A DNA stretch of 64,000 nucleotides from Pseudomonas gozinkensis (GTDB lineage Bacteria; Pseudomonadota; Gammaproteobacteria; Pseudomonadales; Pseudomonadaceae), in contig NZ_CP062253.1 of NCBI RefSeq assembly GCF_014863585.1, positions 894,501 to 958,500 on the forward strand, in the 5' to 3' direction. Of the stretch, positions 17,798-26,703 are shown piece by piece. The position numbers and the translations under genes are program-made. The notes under the pieces are model-generated. The model was not told the DNA's origin, made no database searches, and saw nothing but the letters and a program-made list of their open reading frames with translations. Numbering within the stretch: the stretch's first letter is position 1; each line of letters begins with the position of its first letter.

Positions 17798-20700
17798 ATG
17801 ACCCGCACCATCCACCGTGAATTCGACAGCTTGCGTGTCGAAGGCGGTATTTTTCCAGGCGAGTTCCTCAATGCCGTGCGTGACCTCAAACTCAAGGGGC
17901 AGGGCAGTACTGACTACGGGCTCCACCGCACCCTTAAGCTGCGTGACGAGGTCAGTCGTTACTGGCGTATTGCCAAGGCTGAGTGGGAGGCTTTCAACGA
18001 TGGTCGTCAGCGTCAGGACACTGATCGTACGATGCTGGCCGTAGAGCGTTTTCTGGTGCCATTGTTGCAGCAGGTGTTTGCTTTCACAGATTTGCAGGCC
18101 TGCCGCCAGCCACGCTCTCTGGGCGAGCGGCGTTTTCCGCTCACGCACGAGGCGGGCTATGTTGAGCAGAATCCAGCCGACTCAGGGTTTGCTCTGGGAG
18201 TGGTTGCCAGCAGCGAGCCCCGCCGCATTGCGCATATCCCGCTGGTGTTGACGGGGCCGGACTTCGATCTGGACAAGAGCCACCTCGCCTTCGGCGACGA
18301 GGGGCGTCGCCGCTCGCCGCAAGGGCTACTGCAGGAGTACCTCAACGCCAGTGGCGAGGCACTGTGGGGCATCGTCAGCAACGGTCTGGTGTTGCGTATC
18401 CTGCGGGACAACCCGTCGATGACACGCCCTGCCTTTGTCGAGGTAGATCTGGTTCGTCTGTTCGAAGACGACCTCTACTCGGACTTTGTTGCCCTATGGC
18501 TGACGCTGCATGCCAGCCGCTTTCTCGCCCAGAACGGCAAAATCGCCCAGTGCTGGCTGGAGCAGTGGTGCGAGCAGGCTGCGATTGAGGGCGAGCGCGC
18601 GCGCGATGACTTGCGTGCGGGAGTGGAGCAGGCGCTGAGGGCGCTTGGTGGTGGTTTTGTGGCCCATCCGGCCAATAAGGCGCTGCGAGAAGCGCTTTCT
18701 ACTGGCCAGCTCAGTTCTAATGACTACTTCCAGCAGTTGCTGCGTCTGGTCTATCGCTTGCTGTTTCTGCTCACTGCCGAGGATCGTAATATTCTTCATG
18801 ATCCTGCGACGGCCACACCGGACTCCTGCCGCCTATACGCTCAGGGCTACAGCCTGAGTCTACTTCGCGAGCGAGCACGTAAGCGACGCTTGTATGACGA
18901 CTATGCCGACCTGTGGCAAGCACTAAGCACTACCTTCGCGGCACTGCGTAATGGCCAGCCGTTGCTCGGTCTTCCAGCGCTTGGCGGACTTTTCGCGGGC
19001 GAGCAGTGTCAGGATCTTGAGTCTGCCCATCTCGGTAATAAGGCGCTGCTCGGCGCTATTCGTGCCGTTACTTGGGTGCAGCGTAAGAACGGTGCCACCC
19101 GTATCAACTACCGAGACATGGATACTGAAGAGCTAGGCTCGGTTTACGAGTCGCTGCTCGAGCTCATCCCACGTATCAATCCCGCCGCTCTGCCTTGGCA
19201 ATTTGGCTTTATCGGTGATGCCGAGGGCGAGAGCGACCAAGGCAATGCGCGCAAGACCAGCGGCTCTTACTACACACCGGACAGCCTTGTGCAGGAGTTG
19301 ATCCAGTCCGCGTTGTTGCCAGTGATCGACCAGCGTCTCAAGGCCAATCCCGAGCAGCCACGTGCTGCGCTGCTGTTGATCAAGATCTGCGACCCAGCCT
19401 GCGGTAGTGGCCACTTCCTGCTCGCTGCGGCCCGTCGTCTCGCGGCCAAAGTGGCTGAGTTGGACGCTCACGGTGATCAGTACACTGAAGCGCAGTACCG
19501 CCATGCATTACGTGAAGTGGTGTTGCACTGTATTTACGGTGTTGACCTTAATCCCATGGCCATTGAGCTGTGCAAAACGGCGCTGTGGCTGGAGGCGCTG
19601 GAGCCTGGTAAACCGCTAGGCTTCCTTGATGCACATATACAGTGCGGTAACGCGCTGCTTGGTCTCAAGGATCTTAATGAGTTGGAAAAAGGTATTCCGA
19701 AAGATGCCTTCAAGGCGCTTTCTGGAGATGATAAGGGGGCCTGTAAGCGGCTCGCCAAGGAAAACAAGGATGGTCTCACAGCACTAGAAAAAGCCTTTGA
19801 TCGCCAGCAAACCATCAGTCTCTCGTTGGAGTCTGCGGTTGGTTACAACGAGCTGCTAGCTCTCGATGCATTGCCTGACGATACCCTGGCCGATATCGCC
19901 GCCAAGGATCAGGCTTACCGTGCCTACAAGCAGCAAGCTCAGGGCAGTCGTTTGCTGCACACCGCCAATCTGATGGTTGGTGCTTTCCTGCTCGAGAAGA
20001 CGGAGGTATCGCAGGACATTATTCCCACCAGCAAGACGCTGTATCTTGAGCTGTTTAGCGAATCTCGCAGCACGCAGCATGAACAGCAGCTTGGTGCGGC
20101 AACTATGGCCTGTGAGGAAGCACGGGTACTGCACTGGCCGCTGGTATTTCCGCAGGTATTCAGGGCTGGTGGCTTCGACTGCGTGCTGGGCAATCCGCCA
20201 TGGGAACGCATCAAGCTACAGGAGGAGGAGTTTTTTGCTTCACGCAGTCAAATGGTCGCCAGTGCGGGAAATAAGGCTGAGCGTAGCCAGCGGATTGACT
20301 GGCTGTCGCAGGGGCTGCTGGCACAAAACCTATATCCGGGCCAAGTATCGAGCTTTGAAGCTCGTGAGGCCGAGCAGCGGTTATATCGTGAATTTATTGT
20401 TGCCCGCCGAACTGCCGAGGCTGCCAGTGTATTTGCCCACGTGAATGGCGAGGACGGCGGGCGCTTCCCGCTGACCGGTGTCGGCGATGTGAATACCTAC
20501 GCGCTGTTCTCCGAGACAATTCGCCAAGTAATTGGACCGATGGGACGTGCCGGTTTCATCGTCCCCTCCGGACTGGCTACCGATAGCACCACCAAGGCGT
20601 TCTTTGGTGACCTGATTGAGCAACGGTCGCTGGAAAGCTTCTTTGAATTCGAGAACGAAGGCTACTTCAAAGGGGCAGGCCAGGGGCACATGCTGCGCTT

Positions 20701-21904
20701 TGCCCTGACCACGGTGCTCGGGTCCCAACAGCAGGCGGGGGCGACGCGCTTCCTGTTCCAGGGCAAGCAGCTTGATGAGCTGCAGGATCCTGAGCGGGTG
20801 TTTACTCTGACGGCAGAAGAAATCATCCAGGTCAACCCTAATACTCGTACCTGTCCGATCTTCCGTTCACGGATGGATGCTGACATTACCCGTCGAATTT
20901 ATGCCAGGGTACCGGTGCTGGTCAGAGAGGCCGGCTCTACAGATGGTGAAAATAACCCATGGCGAGTCGGCTTTCTTAGAATGTTTGATATGGCGAATGA
21001 TTCGCATCTTTTCAGAAGTATGTCTGATTTTTCTGGAGAAGGGTTTCATCTCGAAGGGAATACATTTGTTTCGGAACAAGAGCGTTGGCTTCCACTGTAC
21101 GAGGCTAAGCTCATGCATGTCTATACGCACAGATATGGCGATTTTACGGACTCTGGAGGGAAGAGAGCCCATATTCTCCCTGAGATCAATACTTTGAGAC
21201 TAACAAAGTGTGATTATCTACCTGCCACTTATTACTGGGTACGCGAGTCAGAAGTAGAGGCAAGATCGCGCGGTGTGGCTTGGACGAGGAAATGGTTTTT
21301 TGCATTTCGTAAGGTGACTGACTCTCGTGCTAGTGCAAGAACATTGATCTCTTCTGTTCTTCCATATGTAGGCTCAGGGGACAGTCTGAATCTTATGCTG
21401 CCTGGTCAATTTGAAGATTCTCGCCTTTATGCGGTGCTTTTGGGGAATCTCTCGAGTTTGGTGCTCGATTATGTAGTCCGTAACAAGGTTGGCGGCCTGA
21501 ACCTAAACTATTTTGCGATGCGGCAGTTTCCTGTGCTGCCTCCTGATAGTTATGGTGCGGCTGATATTGAATTTATAGTTTCGCGAGTACTTCAACTTAC
21601 TTATAACGCCATTGATATGAGAGATTGGGCTGCTGACTTGGGGTATGTGGCCGAACCATTTCCCTTTAATGAGCAGCTTCGAAGCAGGCTGCAGGCAGAG
21701 CTGGATGCGTACTATGCCCGCTTGTATGGCCTGAGTCGTTTCGACCTTGCATTCATCTTGGAGCCAGACTCTGCAAAGCCTGGGTATCCATCTGAGACTT
21801 TTGCAGTTCTTAAGCGCAATGAGATCCGTGAGTTCGGCGAGTATCGCACTCAAAGGTTAGTATTAGAGGCCTGGGACAAGCTGGAAAAAGGCGAATTGGT
21901 TTAA
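17798..21904 (+). CDS. Large N6-adenine DNA methyltransferase, PglX/DrmMI-like
   Basis: A 1368-residue class I methylase. The SAM motif is DPACGSGHF (about 532), followed by YGVDLNPMAIELCK (about 583), and the catalytic motif IV is NPPW (about 798), so the product would be N6-methyladenine. The YYTP segment before motif I is typical of Eco57I/PglX-type enzymes. The C-terminal third should hold the target recognition domain. From about 20900 to 21700 the base composition becomes clearly more AT-rich, suggesting exchange of this domain. The start at 17798 has GGAA upstream; the frame extends to 17735 but through the hairpin. Likely marks host DNA for the operon's restriction arm. Confidence 0.87.
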   Translation: MTRTIHREFDSLRVEGGIFPGEFLNAVRDLKLKGQGSTDYGLHRTLKLRDEVSRYWRIAKAEWEAFNDGRQRQDTDRTMLAVERFLVPLLQQVFAFTDLQACRQPRSLGERRFPLTHEAGYVEQNPADSGFALGVVASSEPRRIAHIPLVLTGPDFDLDKSHLAFGDEGRRRSPQGLLQEYLNASGEALWGIVSNGLVLRILRDNPSMTRPAFVEVDLVRLFEDDLYSDFVALWLTLHASRFLAQNGKIAQCWLEQWCEQAAIEGERARDDLRAGVEQALRALGGGFVAHPANKALREALSTGQLSSNDYFQQLLRLVYRLLFLLTAEDRNILHDPATATPDSCRLYAQGYSLSLLRERARKRRLYDDYADLWQALSTTFAALRNGQPLLGLPALGGLFAGEQCQDLESAHLGNKALLGAIRAVTWVQRKNGATRINYRDMDTEELGSVYESLLELIPRINPAALPWQFGFIGDAEGESDQGNARKTSGSYYTPDSLVQELIQSALLPVIDQRLKANPEQPRAALLLIKICDPACGSGHFLLAAARRLAAKVAELDAHGDQYTEAQYRHALREVVLHCIYGVDLNPMAIELCKTALWLEALEPGKPLGFLDAHIQCGNALLGLKDLNELEKGIPKDAFKALSGDDKGACKRLAKENKDGLTALEKAFDRQQTISLSLESAVGYNELLALDALPDDTLADIAAKDQAYRAYKQQAQGSRLLHTANLMVGAFLLEKTEVSQDIIPTSKTLYLELFSESRSTQHEQQLGAATMACEEARVLHWPLVFPQVFRAGGFDCVLGNPPWERIKLQEEEFFASRSQMVASAGNKAERSQRIDWLSQGLLAQNLYPGQVSSFEAREAEQRLYREFIVARRTAEAASVFAHVNGEDGGRFPLTGVGDVNTYALFSETIRQVIGPMGRAGFIVPSGLATDSTTKAFFGDLIEQRSLESFFEFENEGYFKGAGQGHMLRFALTTVLGSQQQAGATRFLFQGKQLDELQDPERVFTLTAEEIIQVNPNTRTCPIFRSRMDADITRRIYARVPVLVREAGSTDGENNPWRVGFLRMFDMANDSHLFRSMSDFSGEGFHLEGNTFVSEQERWLPLYEAKLMHVYTHRYGDFTDSGGKRAHILPEINTLRLTKCDYLPATYYWVRESEVEARSRGVAWTRKWFFAFRKVTDSRASARTLISSVLPYVGSGDSLNLMLPGQFEDSRLYAVLLGNLSSLVLDYVVRNKVGGLNLNYFAMRQFPVLPPDSYGAADIEFIVSRVLQLTYNAIDMRDWAADLGYVAEPFPFNEQLRSRLQAELDAYYARLYGLSRFDLAFILEPDSAKPGYPSETFAVLKRNEIREFGEYRTQRLVLEAWDKLEKGELV

Positions 21905-21913
21905 GGAACGAAC

Positions 21914-23242
21914 ATGCTGACCCATCTGAAACTGGATAATTTTAAGATCTGGCGTTCCACCGGAGCTATACGTCTGGCTCCAATCACTCTGCTGTTGGGT
22001 ACCAACTCATCGGGTAAGTCCAGTCTGATCCAAAGCCTGTTGCTGATCCGCCAGACGGTGAAAGGCGACGACCCCAACCTAGATCTTAATCTCGGCAATC
22101 CTGATGATGGTGACTCCGTCACGCTGGGGCAATTCAAGGATCTGCTATCCCGTCATGGCGGTGAGTCTGAAGCGATCAAGGCCAATCAGGTCGGGGTCGA
22201 GTTCAAGTGGAGCGAATCCGGCCAGCCAGAAGAGGCAACCATCTTTTCCGCACGCTACCGGCAGGGGCCGGGTGGCAGTGCCGAGCTGGATTATCTGCGC
22301 CTTGGCAAGGATGGTCAGGGCTTTTTCGTGGCGCGGCGCAGGCCGGGCATCTACCGCTTGCAGTTGGGAGCGGAGCATCGCCCTGTGGGGCAAAGCCCGC
22401 ACTTTCGGCCTCAGCGCTCCTTCGCCTTTGCAGCCTCGGCGATTGCCTCACTGGGCACGCGAGGCGAAATGATCAGGGATATTGGCCCCGCATTGCTGGA
22501 TGAGCTGGGCAAGATCATCTATCTGGGGCCGGTTCGCCGCCTTGCCCAGCGCGATTACATCTGGGCAGGCCGTATGCCAGCTAGTATCGGCGATGATGGA
22601 GCGAGGGCCGTGGATGCACTGATTGCCAGTGGGGTGGCGTTACAAGCTGCACACAGGGGCAGAAAGACCCCGCCAGCTGAGGCGCAACTCTTCCAGCAGA
22701 CTATCCACTGGCTGAAGGAAATGGGGCTCGCCGATGGCCTTACCGTTCGTGCGCTGGGTGGCTCGGCGCGTTATGAGCTGCTAATCGAGAATCAGGGCAG
22801 CAAGTCGAACCTCAAGGATGTAGGCGTAGGCGTATCGCAGGTTCTCCCGGTCATCGTGTCGGCTCTGTTTGCCGAGCCCGGACATATTGTGATCATCGAG
22901 GAGCCAGAAAGTCATCTGCACCCGTTGGCGCAGTCCCTTTTGGCCGAACTGTTTGCTCAGATCAGCCGTGAGCGCAAGGTGCAGTTCATCGTCGAGACAC
23001 ACTCCGAGCACTTGTTCCGGCGTTTGCAGACGCTTGTGGCAAAGCAGGAAATTAGTACGGTAGCCGAGGCAGCGATGTACTTCGTCGAGCGCGAACATAA
23101 CTATGCAAGGTTACGTGAGTTGGAGCTTGATGCGTTTGGACGGGTAAGGAATTGGCCTGAAGGTTTCTTCGGTGATGCGTTGGGTGAGACACGCGAACAG
23201 GCACGACTGATGTTTGAGCGTCAGAAAGGTGCCAAATCATGA
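21914..23242 (+). CDS. AAA ATPase, DUF3696 type
   Basis: A 442-residue ABC/SMC-like ATPase. Walker A is GTNSSGKSS (about 29-37), after a LKLDNFKIWRSTG strand. Walker B is IIEEPESHLHP (about 328) and a VETHSEHLFRRL switch follows, the pattern of DUF3696/AAA_15 proteins. It begins 9 bp after the methylase. ATPases of this kind are found with helicase and methylase in DISARM-related and helicase-methylase-ATPase arrays. I infer it acts as a sensor or effector switch, perhaps with the PIN-like protein whose start codon overlaps its stop. Confidence 0.82.
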   Translation: MLTHLKLDNFKIWRSTGAIRLAPITLLLGTNSSGKSSLIQSLLLIRQTVKGDDPNLDLNLGNPDDGDSVTLGQFKDLLSRHGGESEAIKANQVGVEFKWSESGQPEEATIFSARYRQGPGGSAELDYLRLGKDGQGFFVARRRPGIYRLQLGAEHRPVGQSPHFRPQRSFAFAASAIASLGTRGEMIRDIGPALLDELGKIIYLGPVRRLAQRDYIWAGRMPASIGDDGARAVDALIASGVALQAAHRGRKTPPAEAQLFQQTIHWLKEMGLADGLTVRALGGSARYELLIENQGSKSNLKDVGVGVSQVLPVIVSALFAEPGHIVIIEEPESHLHPLAQSLLAELFAQISRERKVQFIVETHSEHLFRRLQTLVAKQEISTVAEAAMYFVEREHNYARLRELELDAFGRVRNWPEGFFGDALGETREQARLMFERQKGAKS

Positions 23243-23772
23243 AAGATTTGAAAGCGCGCTATGTGGTCGATACCAATGTGCTGATAGCAGCGAGCGCTGC
23301 TGATCCGATACATCCCAGTGACATTGACGCAACTCCTCAAGATCCGGCGCTGCGCATGGTGGTCTGGACCTGGCTGGACAGCTTCCAGCGGAGCGAATCC
23401 CGGTTGGTCCTAGATGGGGAGGGCCAAATTTATGAGGAGTACAATCACAAGCTGGGTTTTAACGACTTCGGCATTCAGGTGGTGATGCACAAGTGGAGCA
23501 CAGCCGCCGTGGACGATGTGATAGTGGAATACGATGAGAACGGTGGAGTCTTACCGCAATCCTTACAGGCTGTGGTACATGATTTAGCAGACAGGAAGAT
23601 GGTGGCTGCTGCTTTGGCTTCACATGTAGCGTTCGGGGAGGGGTGTGTCGCTTTTGCTGGCGACACGGACTGGCATGACTGGGAAGGGGCGCTTCAGACC
23701 CATCAGATACTGCTTGATCCCATCATTGAAGACTGGTCGCGGCAGAAATATGCAGAAAAGCAGTTGCGATGA
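23239..23772 (+). CDS. PIN-like nuclease domain protein
   Basis: A 177-residue protein that begins with the PIN-like strand YVVDTNVLIAASA (Asp 11), followed by a helical middle, an acidic DRKMVAAAL helix and a late acidic AGDTDWHDWE segment (about 138-147). Spaced acidic residues of this kind bind metal in PIN RNases. The fold call rests on these few motifs, so it is moderate. The gene overlaps the ATPase gene and the RNA ligase gene by 4 bp each. A tight link of a likely RNase with an RNA ligase suggests an RNA cut-and-repair pair. Confidence 0.65.
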   Translation: MKDLKARYVVDTNVLIAASAADPIHPSDIDATPQDPALRMVVWTWLDSFQRSESRLVLDGEGQIYEEYNHKLGFNDFGIQVVMHKWSTAAVDDVIVEYDENGGVLPQSLQAVVHDLADRKMVAAALASHVAFGEGCVAFAGDTDWHDWEGALQTHQILLDPIIEDWSRQKYAEKQLR

Positions 23773-24458
23773 CTGAGTTCTTTCGTTTCCCCCACACACC
23801 ACATCTTGTCTGGTTGGGTGCAGATAAACCCCGAGACGACAAGGTGCTCGACGCAGCCGAGGCCAAGGTCCTGCTGGCGGGTAGCGTGGTGGTGGAGGAA
23901 AAGCTCGACGGGGCAAATTTGGGCCTCTCATTGGCGGACGACGGCCAACTGCGTGCACAGAATCGTGGCCAGTACCTACAGGAGCCGCATGTCGGGCAGT
24001 TCTCACGCCTGCCTGCCTGGCTGGCCCAGCATGGTAAAGCGATCCGCGTGGTTTTACGCCCCGAGCTGCTGCTTTTCGGCGAGTGGTGTGCTGCTCGGCA
24101 TTCACTGGATTACGGCACCTTGCCGGACTGGTTCCTGTTGTTCGATGTATATGACCGCTACGCCGGTAAGTTCTGGAGCACCACGCGGCGTAATACGCTG
24201 GCCGCCCAGGCTGGTTTGAAGATCGTGCCGCAGGTGTGTTCTGGGCGAACCAGCGTGAAGTCGCTACTTGAGCAGGTACAGATTTCGTCTAGCCATTTTC
24301 GTAGCGGCCCTTTGGAGGGGCTGGTTATCCGCCGCGAATCTGCCGACTGGTGCGAGGCTCGCGCCAAGATTGTCCGCGCCGACTTTACCCAGGCCATCGA
24401 ACAGCATTGGCGTAAGCGTGCGATTGAGTGGAATCGGGTGGACTACAACGCGCAGTAG
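23769..24458 (+). CDS. RNA ligase family protein
   Basis: A 229-residue nucleotidyltransferase of the RNA ligase (PF09414-like) type. Motif I is EEKLDGAN with the nucleotidyl-accepting Lys 45; motif III/IIIa is LLFGEW (Glu 105) and FDVYD; motif IV is LEGLVIRR (Glu 183); motif V is ARAKIVR (Lys 200). All five motifs are in order and spacing, so the enzyme is probably active. These ligases seal nicks in RNA, for example cut tRNAs. It overlaps the PIN-like gene and is followed by a 58-bp gap before McrB. A repair or immunity role is inferred. Confidence 0.85.
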   Translation: MTEFFRFPHTPHLVWLGADKPRDDKVLDAAEAKVLLAGSVVVEEKLDGANLGLSLADDGQLRAQNRGQYLQEPHVGQFSRLPAWLAQHGKAIRVVLRPELLLFGEWCAARHSLDYGTLPDWFLLFDVYDRYAGKFWSTTRRNTLAAQAGLKIVPQVCSGRTSVKSLLEQVQISSSHFRSGPLEGLVIRRESADWCEARAKIVRADFTQAIEQHWRKRAIEWNRVDYNAQ

Positions 24459-24516
24459 TACTTAACGTCAGGTGCGTCTGGTACCTGAATTCGCAGTTGC
24501 TTTTACAGGGAACGTC

Positions 24517-26703
24517 ATGTCGACTTTCAACCCTCATCACAATGCAGCACCCATCTTTGCCGCCTTCGAGCAGTGGAAGCAAAACTGCCTGCTCGACGGT
24601 CAGACGCTTTTTGCTGTTGGCCCGCGCTGGACCAGTGATCTGCTTGGTGAGCTGCATTTGCGTTTCATCGACAGCCCCGATGAGACCTCGGCGGTCTTCT
24701 TGGAGAAGCTTAAAGGGCAGTTGGCTGACGCGTCACCTGAGGCTATCCAACTGATGGCCGAGGTGCTCTGGGTGGTGATGTTGTTCCAAAGCAATGTAAC
24801 GGCGACCAAGAAGCGCGAAAATATCAAGCAGGTATGGAGTTGGTCGGGGAGCGATTTTCCGCTCAGTAATACGCTGATGACAGACGAAACCCTTGAGGGG
24901 CTAGGCTCGGCAGGGCAGGGCTTTAATCGTTACCGGGCTGAAGAGCTGGCTTGGTTGATTCGAATGGTCGAGGCTTTTCATCAGTTACCGCGCACTCAGC
25001 AAGAGGAGTATCTGAAGGAACCTTGGCACTGTGCTGAATGGTTGGATGCTCAGCCATGGGGCGGCGGCCGGCAGATGCGGCATATTCTGCTTCATTTGTT
25101 GTTCCCGGGGACTTTCGAGCGGATTGCCAGCCCCAATGACAAAGCGACCATCATATCTGCCTTCAAGACTTTGGCACTTCCTGAGGTGAAGGCATGGCCA
25201 GCGATTAAGCTCGACAGGGAGTTGCTGGAAATTCGGCAGGCCGAGGAGACCGCAGCAGGTAGTGAAGTGGACTTTTATACAAGCCCTTGGGCAGATCGTT
25301 GGCGCCTGGTAAAGCCTGAAACTGAACAGCCGCCTTCGGGTAAGCCATTGCTGGTCGAGGAACCGCGAAATCTGATCTTTTATGGCCCTCCTGGTACCGG
25401 TAAGACTCATAGCCTGAAAGCGCGCCTATCCAAGTATGAAGACAGTTCGAGCACGCTGACGGAGACCGAGTGGCTCCTTTCTAACTTAGTGGATGTTGTC
25501 TGGTGGCAGGTGATTTTCATGGCCCTTCACGCCCTGGGGGGCAAAGCGAAAGTTAGTCAGCTGATGGGCCATCGCTATTTTGTCGCTAAGGCGAAGTCTC
25601 GCAGTAGCAACAGCAACCTGCGCGCAACTTGCTGGGAGGCATTGCAGAGCCATACAGTTCTCGACTCAGCGACTGTTCAACGCGATACGGCAGCCCGGAG
25701 GGCTCCTTATGTGTTCGATAAGGACGAGGAAGGGAGATGGTTTCTTGCGGGGGACTGGAAGGAGAGTTGCGCTGAGTGGATCGAGCATGCTGAGCTGATC
25801 AAGAAAGGCCCGAAGTCGTCCAATCAGCATTTGGTTAAGCGCTATGAGTTCGTCACTTTTCATCAGTCCTATAGCTACGAAGATTTCATTGAGGGTATAC
25901 GTCCTGAACCGTCCGCCGACGGACAGGGTGTTATTTATGCAGTGAAGCCAGGCGTGTTCAAGCGGCTGTGTGAACGGGCCAGGCTGAATCCGCAGCATCG
26001 CTATGCCATCTTCATCGACGAGATCAACCGCGGCAATGTGGCGAAGATCCTGGGTGAGCTGATCACGCTAATTGAGGTGGACAAGCGCGCCCACTATGAC
26101 ATCGAAGGCCGACTGTTGGATGGCATGGAGCTGACCCTGCCTTACTCCGGGGAGCATTTCGGAGTACCACGCAACCTAGATATCTACGGCAGCATGAATA
26201 CGGCGGACCGTTCGATTGCGCTACTGGATGCGGCCTTGCGTCGACGCTTCCAATTCCGTGAGCTGATGCCTGATTCGCTGGTGATTTCAGGGGCACAGGG
26301 GGATGGGTATATCCCGGATGGCGAGGGTGGTGTGCTGAACCTGCGCGCGTTGTTGGATACGCTGAACCGTCGTATCGCTTATTTGCTGCACCGTGATCAA
26401 ACAATCGGTCATGCCTTCCTTACTCGAGTGAGCGATATGGACGGGTTGCGCAGTGTGCTGTGCCGCGAAGTCATTCCGCTACTGCAAGAAGTCTTCTACA
26501 ACGACTGGCAGCGCATTCGGCTGATATTCGGGGATGTAAAGGCTCCGTTTGAAATGCAGATCGTCCGCGAATTCAGTGACTTGGCGAGCGATATCTTCGG
26601 CGAGCTGGAGGATGACCTTCCCGAGTCGCAGCGCTACGAGGTGTGTTCACCAGGTGAGATCAGTCCAGAGGCCATTCGAAAGATCTATGAGCTCCTGGCA
26701 TGA
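24517..26703 (+). CDS. mcrB: McrB-like AAA+ GTPase
   Basis: A 728-residue protein with the McrB layout. The first 280 residues are a helical domain without clear homology, where McrB carries its recognition module. Then Walker A is FYGPPGTGKTHS (about 289), the McrB signature IDEINRGNVAKILGEL is near 498, and the sensor GSMNTADRSIALLDAALRRR is near 560. McrB assembles as a GTP-fuelled motor and loads the McrC nuclease on modified DNA. The start at 24517 has AGGGA upstream; an in-frame ATG at 24472 is less likely. What modification is read here cannot be told. Confidence 0.88.
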   Translation: MSTFNPHHNAAPIFAAFEQWKQNCLLDGQTLFAVGPRWTSDLLGELHLRFIDSPDETSAVFLEKLKGQLADASPEAIQLMAEVLWVVMLFQSNVTATKKRENIKQVWSWSGSDFPLSNTLMTDETLEGLGSAGQGFNRYRAEELAWLIRMVEAFHQLPRTQQEEYLKEPWHCAEWLDAQPWGGGRQMRHILLHLLFPGTFERIASPNDKATIISAFKTLALPEVKAWPAIKLDRELLEIRQAEETAAGSEVDFYTSPWADRWRLVKPETEQPPSGKPLLVEEPRNLIFYGPPGTGKTHSLKARLSKYEDSSSTLTETEWLLSNLVDVVWWQVIFMALHALGGKAKVSQLMGHRYFVAKAKSRSSNSNLRATCWEALQSHTVLDSATVQRDTAARRAPYVFDKDEEGRWFLAGDWKESCAEWIEHAELIKKGPKSSNQHLVKRYEFVTFHQSYSYEDFIEGIRPEPSADGQGVIYAVKPGVFKRLCERARLNPQHRYAIFIDEINRGNVAKILGELITLIEVDKRAHYDIEGRLLDGMELTLPYSGEHFGVPRNLDIYGSMNTADRSIALLDAALRRRFQFRELMPDSLVISGAQGDGYIPDGEGGVLNLRALLDTLNRRIAYLLHRDQTIGHAFLTRVSDMDGLRSVLCREVIPLLQEVFYNDWQRIRLIFGDVKAPFEMQIVREFSDLASDIFGELEDDLPESQRYEVCSPGEISPEAIRKIYELLA

